From contig CM060065.1 in assembly GCA_030533445.1 (NCBI GenBank), positions 27,974,974 to 28,038,973 on the forward strand: a DNA stretch of 64,000 nt, given 5' to 3'. This document shows, piece by piece, positions 60,501 to 64,000 of the stretch. The position numbers and the translations under genes were made by a program. How positions within the stretch are numbered: the first letter of the stretch is position 1; the number at the start of each line of letters is the position of its first letter. The notes below the pieces were generated by a model. That model saw only the letters and a program-made list of their open reading frames with translations. It searched no databases and had not been told where the DNA came from. This DNA is from Cyprinodon diabolis. Its lineage: Eukaryota > Chordata > Actinopteri > Cyprinodontiformes > Cyprinodontidae.

Positions 60501-61943
60501 TGGTTCCTTCCCCCTCCCCTGCCTGGTCTGAAAGCATCCAGCTCTCACTGATCACAGTGCATTGATTAATTTGACAGGAAACTGTAATCAGTGTTAAGGG
60601 CGTCTTACTTTTTAATTAATACAAATTTTTGTTTCTGTGCCATCAGTAAGTCATTGAAATGATTGCAAGACATTGATGATATTGGCGTCCATATGTATTG
60701 TACTTATTTGCATTTGGAACCCAGAATATGTTGAGTTAACAGATCTGTCCTGAAAGAGAGAAAAGACGCAAATGTCTGATATAAAATAGTTTTACGGTTG
60801 AGACATTAATATTTATGTACATGTAGTAATTGTAGGTCCTTTCAGTCCTTTTATCCACTTTTTTTTAATAGCTTAGAGAATCTTGGTTGATATGTGGGTC
60901 TTGCCTTAGTTCATTTTTTATGTTCTTATTACTTAGGGGTTTTCTCATGCTCTCTGCTTTATTATTTAGTTTCTTTTATCTAATCAATCTTAGTTTGGTT
61001 TCTTTCATGTCTGGTTTTATTTGTTAGACCTTTCCAGCAGCTTTGCTCTAGTTTTGTCATGGTTTTGTTGTTTCTTTTGTGATCCAATCAGTTTTATCAC
61101 TTTCAGCTGATGTCGTTTTTCTTTGCCAAAAGTTATCCAAGTCAGTTCACCCATGATCAGTCTTTTTTTGCTCATGTCCAACCACATGAATACCTGTCAG
61201 TTTCTCTCTCCCTCAACGGGTAAATACTGGTTCCAAGTCTTTACTTTGTCATTCTTTACACACACAAAAAAACAAGGCTTATTAGCACTATTAAAGGAAA
61301 GTAGCTTGTGCTTTGTTAGCAGCAGGCTAACCTTATATGAGGTTATGGGAAGACGTGTGTATTTAGTGGATCATAAATATTATTCACTTTTCTTATCTCA
61401 TAATTTTTCTTGTAAACTAGTGCCAGTTGGCAACACAGAAGCCACTATACAAATACATGTATCTTACATGTTTTCTCACTTAAATAATCACAAACCTCGA
61501 ATGCAATTTGGTGATTTATGTTTTTTTCTTTTTATTGATTTATATTTGGAAGTATGCTAACTCAAACACCTTTATTAAACAGCTTTTTACAGCCACATAA
61601 AAAAATCCTTACTGCATGATGCTGCCACCACCTTGTTTTACCATAGAAGTGCTTATTCACCCCATTTTGCAAGGAGCTCAGAAAAGTACATGGTTTAATA
61701 ATATTTTTTAACAATGTAGATGAGGTGGTTATATGATAATATATGTATATTTATTTTTTTTATATATATATTCAGGGCGGACTTAGACAGGAGGATGAGA
61801 TGGAGGTGGCTCGAGCAGGACAGGAGCTGAACCAAGAGGTGAATCGTCTGATGGTGGCCATGAGGGACATGTTGGCCAACATCCGCTTTCAGGAGCCGCC
61901 CAGAGAGGATAACCCGTACAGGGATGAGGAAGAATGGGACTGA
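36562..61943 (+). CDS. tcf25: TCF25 (NULP1, Rqc1-like) ribosome quality control protein, 18 exons
   Basis: TCF25 is the vertebrate Rqc1 homologue, linked to the ribosome-associated quality control complex with LTN1. Exons: 36562-36789, 39494-39631, 39730-39801, 40009-40130, 42321-42386, 42492-42574, 44735-44865, 45935-46034, 46938-47031, 47130-47222, 50818-50923, 51008-51167, 51286-51373, 51728-51886, 52128-52218, 55075-55154, 55264-55339, 61776-61943, totalling 2,055 nt and 684 aa (human 676). Landmarks are [20 protein letters not shown], an acidic low-complexity region, a run of eight Lys (about 128-135), [68 protein letters not shown] and the acidic C-terminus EEEWD. I chose MSTRALRR rather than an in-frame ATG nine codons upstream because family members start there. 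Confidence 0.97.
37788..38140. repeat. Decayed copy of the AATCGATTAATCG hAT-type family
   Basis: It shares TTTTTTCAATTAATCGATTA, ATAGCCAAAGGTTC, CCAGGTGAAGC, TCTGTCAGCTAAATAC and TTTTAGAGTCT with the complete copy at 59408-59775. The ends are too decayed to place. It lies in tcf25 intron 1. Confidence 0.55.
38340..38720. mobile_element. hAT-type MITE in tcf25 intron 1
   Basis: 381 bp with terminal repeats TAGTGGTGTAAAT on the left and ATTTACACCCCTA on the right. The flanks GAAAGTGG (38332-38339) and GTAAGTGG (38721-38728) form an 8-bp duplication with one mismatch. The interior has TATCGATGCATCGA-type dyads and no transposase. Confidence 0.8.
41106..41290. repeat. Retroposon 3' fragment in tcf25 intron 4
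   Basis: It shares CTCTGCATTTAACCC, CCCTTGGGGAGCAGTGGGCT and GCCATTGT with 51435-51500. This block is a common teleost retroposon segment. Family not assigned. Confidence 0.5.
41955..42215. repeat. Partial hAT-type element in tcf25 intron 4
   Basis: The left end TAGGGATGTCCTGAGATACT has the TAGGGATG start shared by the complete element at 47691, followed by GATATCGGATAT sequence. No right end or duplication is visible, so it is truncated or decayed. Confidence 0.45.
42638..43472. mobile_element. hAT-type element with a residual BED zinc finger coding segment
   Basis: 835 bp, left end TAGGGCTGGGTACCGA, right end ATACCCAGCCCTA, flanked by perfect ATCGACTG duplications (42630-42637 and 43473-43480). 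Inside, + strand sequence at about 42855-42950 reads [20 protein letters not shown] followed by a Cys-containing segment, the pattern of the BED finger that starts hAT-Ac transposases. A stop follows soon after and no catalytic domain is present. Confidence 0.88.
42855..42953 (+). pseudogene. BED zinc finger remnant of a hAT transposase
   Basis: The reading frame contains the conserved Trp and Phe (VWLHF), DANSAQC and a second Cys three residues on, then ends at a stop. The rest of the transposase is absent, so this is a remnant inside a non-autonomous element. Confidence 0.6.
44310..44692. mobile_element. hAT-type MITE in tcf25 intron 6
   Basis: 383 bp, left end TAGGGCTGAAAAAATTAATC, right end GTTAGCTGCATCCCTA, with perfect 8-bp flanks ATTTAAAT (44302-44309 and 44693-44700). 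The interior carries many GATTAATCG repeats. Same family as 59408-59775. Confidence 0.9.
45030..45130. repeat. Fragment of the AAGTAC-type dispersed repeat in tcf25 intron 7
   Basis: Contains ACTTAAGTAAGAGTAAAAAT and CTCAAGTACTGGGTAACT, matching the repeat seen at 1885 and 9172. Short and without ends. Confidence 0.35.
47691..48403. mobile_element. hAT-type element in tcf25 intron 10
   Basis: 713 bp, left end TAGGGATGCACGATAT, right end ATATCGTGCATCCCTA (an exact 16-bp inverted match), with perfect 8-bp flanks CTGTAGAC (47683-47690 and 48404-48411). The interior has CCGATATTTTAAAAC and GGCCGATACC blocks. No coding region. Confidence 0.93.
48412..50390. other. Rest of tcf25 intron 10, nothing clearly recognised
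   Basis: An AT-rich stretch. The part after 48485 (AAAGGTATTGTGGAGGATTT) looks like a degenerate repeat start, but no partner end is found. The short frames are not coding. Confidence 0.4.
50403..50747 (+). mobile_element. tRNA-related SINE, copy C
   Basis: Same family as copies A and B, with head GGGCTGCTCATTAATGCAGT, B-box region TTTGATTCCCGG, the conserved body and a GGATGGATGGATG tail. A short target duplication ATGATTTC is seen at 50391-50398 and 50748-50755. It lies about 70 bp before tcf25 exon 11. Confidence 0.8.
51400..51570. repeat. Retroposon 3' fragment in tcf25 intron 13
   Basis: AAATCCCTTTATTGTGCAAC and TGCATTTAACCCAACCCCTT link it to the fragments at 17340 and 41106. Ends not defined. 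Confidence 0.5.
52219..53884. other. tcf25 intron 15, first part, nothing recognised
   Basis: Stop-rich AT sequence without clear repeat ends or genes. Confidence 0.4.
53885..54492. mobile_element. Non-autonomous element with MYB-like coding remnant (possibly Harbinger)
   Basis: 608 bp. The left end GCCCCATATACACTAGCC and the complement of the right end GCCCCATTTACACTAACC match at 16 of 18 positions. A + strand segment at 54208-54309 reads [20 protein letters not shown] and continues for about ten more residues, resembling the MYB/trihelix DNA-binding protein encoded by PIF/Harbinger elements. No clear target duplication is seen, so the superfamily is uncertain. Confidence 0.6.
54500..54740 (+). 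repeat. LINE fragment in tcf25 intron 15
   Basis: Phrases CACCTCAGTTGGTTCCTGTC, GTGGAGGAGAAAGTAGCTCT, TAAGGGAGTGCCCAGCCACC and CATATCTGGGATCATGTTCT match a widespread fish LINE 3' segment. A shorter piece recurs at 58285-58395. Confidence 0.5.
56145..56215. repeat. Dispersed repeat fragment
   Basis: GAAGATTCTCAGTCATCCAG followed by GTCATAGTCATTC is a phrase common in fish genomes. Only this short block is visible. Confidence 0.35.
56456..58243. mobile_element. Foldback-type element with a hAT element near its centre
   Basis: Imperfect inverted arms of about 340 bp lie at about 56456-56798 and 57905-58243. Matching blocks, left against complemented right, include CAATAAATACTCCTATGAGC with TAATAAATACTCATATGAGC, and AAGAAGCCAATCACAGGTGG (complement of left) with AAGGTTGCCAATCACAGACA. 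The space between the arms includes the complete hAT-type element at 56934-57767. Without that insert the foldback would be about 950 bp. No coding capacity is seen. It lies in tcf25 intron 17. Confidence 0.7.
56934..57767. mobile_element. hAT-type element nested in the foldback element
   Basis: 834 bp, left end TAGGGGTGGGTATTGG, right end TTTTGCACACCCCTA, perfect 8-bp flanks CTCTACAG (56926-56933 and 57768-57775). Subterminal ATTCGATTCGAATCACGATT and AGAATCGCGATGCATCG blocks are typical of this class of fish repeat. No transposase frame. Confidence 0.9.
58285..58395 (+). repeat. LINE fragment in tcf25 intron 17
   Basis: GTGTCCTGGGTCATCCTCTA, GGAGGCATCCAGAGGACATC and CTCAGTTGGCTCCTCTCACT match the LINE segment seen at 54500-54740. 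Confidence 0.5.
59408..59775. mobile_element. hAT-type MITE in tcf25 intron 17
   Basis: 368 bp, left end TAGGGCTGCAAATAAA, right end GTTTCAGCCCTA, perfect 8-bp flanks ATAAATAT (59400-59407 and 59776-59783). Related to the copy at 44310-44692 by GATTAATCG-rich ends, and to the decayed copy at 37788. Confidence 0.9.
59784..61775. other. Last part of tcf25 intron 17, nothing recognised
   Basis: AT-rich intron ending in a (TA)n run and TTCAG acceptor. A 145-codon frame at 61123-61560 has no family match, no splice support and ordinary intronic composition. Confidence 0.45.
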
Positions 61944-64000
61944 GAAAACGGTGGTCCGACAAGTGTTTGGAAGCAAAGAGTTGAAATAAAAACATAAAAC
62001 ATGTTCTTCTGGTCATGAACTGATGATGCGTTACATGTAAATGTTGGGTTTCTTTTTTTCTTCTTCGATTGACCAGAAAGGTAAATTTTATTTTCCCTTC
62101 AAAACTCTAATGTTTTAAATGTAGGTAATTTTCCTGCTCTCTAAAGAAAACGGACTGGAAGAGAAGTATTATGTCTTGGTTTTGGCCTCATATTAATATA
62201 TTGCTCACAAAACACAGGCATCTCCCTATGGAAGAAATATAGTCTAATTAGAGTCAGCGTTTAAAAAAAAAATCAATTTCTAACGAGTTTTATCTTTTGA
62301 AGTTGTTTTTATTTTTATTTTTTTTTTACTTTAAATTCACCAGCAGAAATGTTGCCTGTAAAAATTCAACTGCATAATTCAGATGTTAAAACCTTCTATT
62401 TTCATTCAGGCCAAAACAACCAACACTAGAGCGAGTCCAGCAGCTTTTAGCTGATCAGGTCATTATCTAATTTTATCACATGACACATCAATACATTTTG
62501 CAGGGATGGGTTCTTAACCCTTAGCATTTAGCATAGCAGCTGTCACCAGATTAGCCAAACAGTTCACCCATTATGCTTTCATCAAAGGACTGCTGGTTTC
62601 TAAAAGGCTATGGTTTGGGTGCCATGAAAATTCAGGGTTTTGGGAACCCAGCTATGGTCATCAGCAGTGGTGTAGTTTAATGTCCGCACTATCAGATTGT
62701 CAGTCTATTTTTGGAGGTAAATTCCTGCAGTTGGCTCTTTGCTATTTTTTTCACTAAAGATTTCTTTATATATATGCAAACTCCTGCAGCTGAGCTTCTA
62801 TTTTACTGGCGAATTAGAAAAATTATTAACTACCCAGTTTCCCAAGATAAAAATCCAGATTATAAACTCAATTTGTAACAAAGGTCTAATTCTAATGAGA
62901 CTTTACTTCTTCCATACCTCTCCTCCTCCTCAGATCACTGCTATTTGCAAATATAAGGAAAGACTTTTAATGATGGTAAGGCTAAATTTCAAAGAAACCT
63001 GTTAAATAGAGCTTAAATTTATGTTTAAGTTATAAAATATTATTGGTTAAATTTGAGGCAGGGAACATATTTTCTATTGTTAAATTTTGGAACATTTTAA
63101 GAAATGTATTTCCTTGAAACCTTTTCTGAAATGTAATTAAAGAGAATCCTCTACAGTAACATGTTTTTCCTTTTTAATTTAACAAAATGAAGGCTTAAAC
63201 ATACATAAAATATACTAAACTAAGTACACTAAACTAACCAGTCATGCTTGACTGTTTGTCATTAAACACTAAAGAAACTTTTTACTTTTTCAAAAAATAC
63301 CTTTTAAATGCTGCTATATGATATAAGCACAGAACATCTATTAAAAACTTAAATCAAAGCTGATGCTGTAAGGTATTTGGGACTCAGCATCATTTCAACT
63401 TTATATAAACATAAATATAATAAATGAATCTTTAGTTGAACTGCTGTTTTTGTTTTGGATTTGCTTAATATAAGTTTAGTTCAGTTAAATTTTTAAATAG
63501 AATATATAAAAATAGAAAAGATTTTAAATTTAGGAGAATCTTTTAGAACCAGCAGAATCCAATACAAGGGGTCTGCTACTAGTGGTATCAAAGCAGCATG
63601 TGGCTTATAGTCATTTGGTCAATTTTCTTATAAAACTGCTTTGATTAAAAACATCAGCTTTAATAAAAGCAGGTCTTTATCAGCTTTTTATATTTGGTTT
63701 GGATCAATATGTGCTAAGAAACTCAAAAACAGGATTAGGCTAATGGAAAAAGAATGGTCATGCTCTTGAAAATAGTGTTTCCACCACTTGGCTGAGAGAA
63801 TCTGATGACTGGAAAACTTAGTTCTGCTATCTGCAAAATTAACCATCAAAAACTTGCAGGATAAAAGGTGAATTGTTGAAAGAAAGCCTTAGGAAATTCT
63901 GATTTTTTAATCTCTGGGCACAGAGAGTTGGGGAAGATGGAGAGAGCTAAATGCTGGATGATCTTACAAGAAAAACTTAAGACGGTGGACAGAGGCTCAC
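61944..64000. other. tcf25 3' UTR and downstream flank
   Basis: The 3' UTR is probably short, with AATAAA at 61985-61990, about 45 bp after the stop. The remaining 2 kb is AT-rich with no recognised gene or complete repeat. Confidence 0.55.
61985..61990 (+). terminator. Poly(A) signal of tcf25
   Basis: Canonical AATAAA about 45 bp downstream of the tcf25 stop codon. Confidence 0.6.

Noticed and set aside
61123..61560. 145-codon frame in tcf25 intron 17
   Set aside because: Intronic composition, no recognisable domain, no splice sites linking it to tcf25 exons, and no promoter context.

Overview
The window looks like a ray-finned (teleost) fish nuclear chromosome. It holds five spliced vertebrate genes, all on the + strand, each with ordinary GT-AG introns and each matching a well-known protein family along its full length. 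The spaces between exons are AT-rich and packed with fish-type transposon debris. Exon models below were built by hand from splice signals and reading phase. In every case the exon lengths add up to one clean open frame of the expected family length.

Layout: urah (5-hydroxyisourate hydrolase, 1787-3670) is followed by an apparently intact Tc1/mariner transposon (4178-5789). Next comes a decayed RNase H-bearing LINE (about 6290-9160) split by a second, dead Tc1 copy (7437-9043). pdcd5 lies at 9511-13048 and mvd (mevalonate diphosphate decarboxylase) at 15617-23767. A nested pile of non-autonomous hAT and TTAA-type elements (24.7-27.5 kb) ends about 230 bp before the start codon of cyba (p22phox, 27710-30034). 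A gene-poor stretch of about 6.5 kb of old repeats follows, then tcf25 (36562-61943), an 18-exon gene whose introns have collected at least six hAT-type elements with 8-bp target duplications, a SINE, a foldback element and a possible Harbinger-like element. The last 2 kb is downstream flank with no recognised gene.

The genes do not form a pathway or operon. They cover peroxisomal urate breakdown (urah), apoptosis and chaperonin-linked biology (pdcd5), sterol and isoprenoid synthesis (mvd), the NADPH oxidase membrane subunit (cyba) and ribosome-associated quality control (tcf25). CYBA, MVD and TCF25 are also linked on human 16q24, so part of this order looks like conserved synteny.

I found no convincing new biological system such as an immune island, CRISPR array or gene cluster. 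The observations most worth a second look are a U12-type (minor spliceosome) intron in cyba, the intact Tc1 transposase, several non-autonomous transposons defined here by their own terminal repeats and target duplications (18045-18911, 53885-54492, and the foldback at 56456-58243), a near-perfect CTCF-like site just upstream of tcf25, and a CCAAT-rich promoter upstream of mvd.
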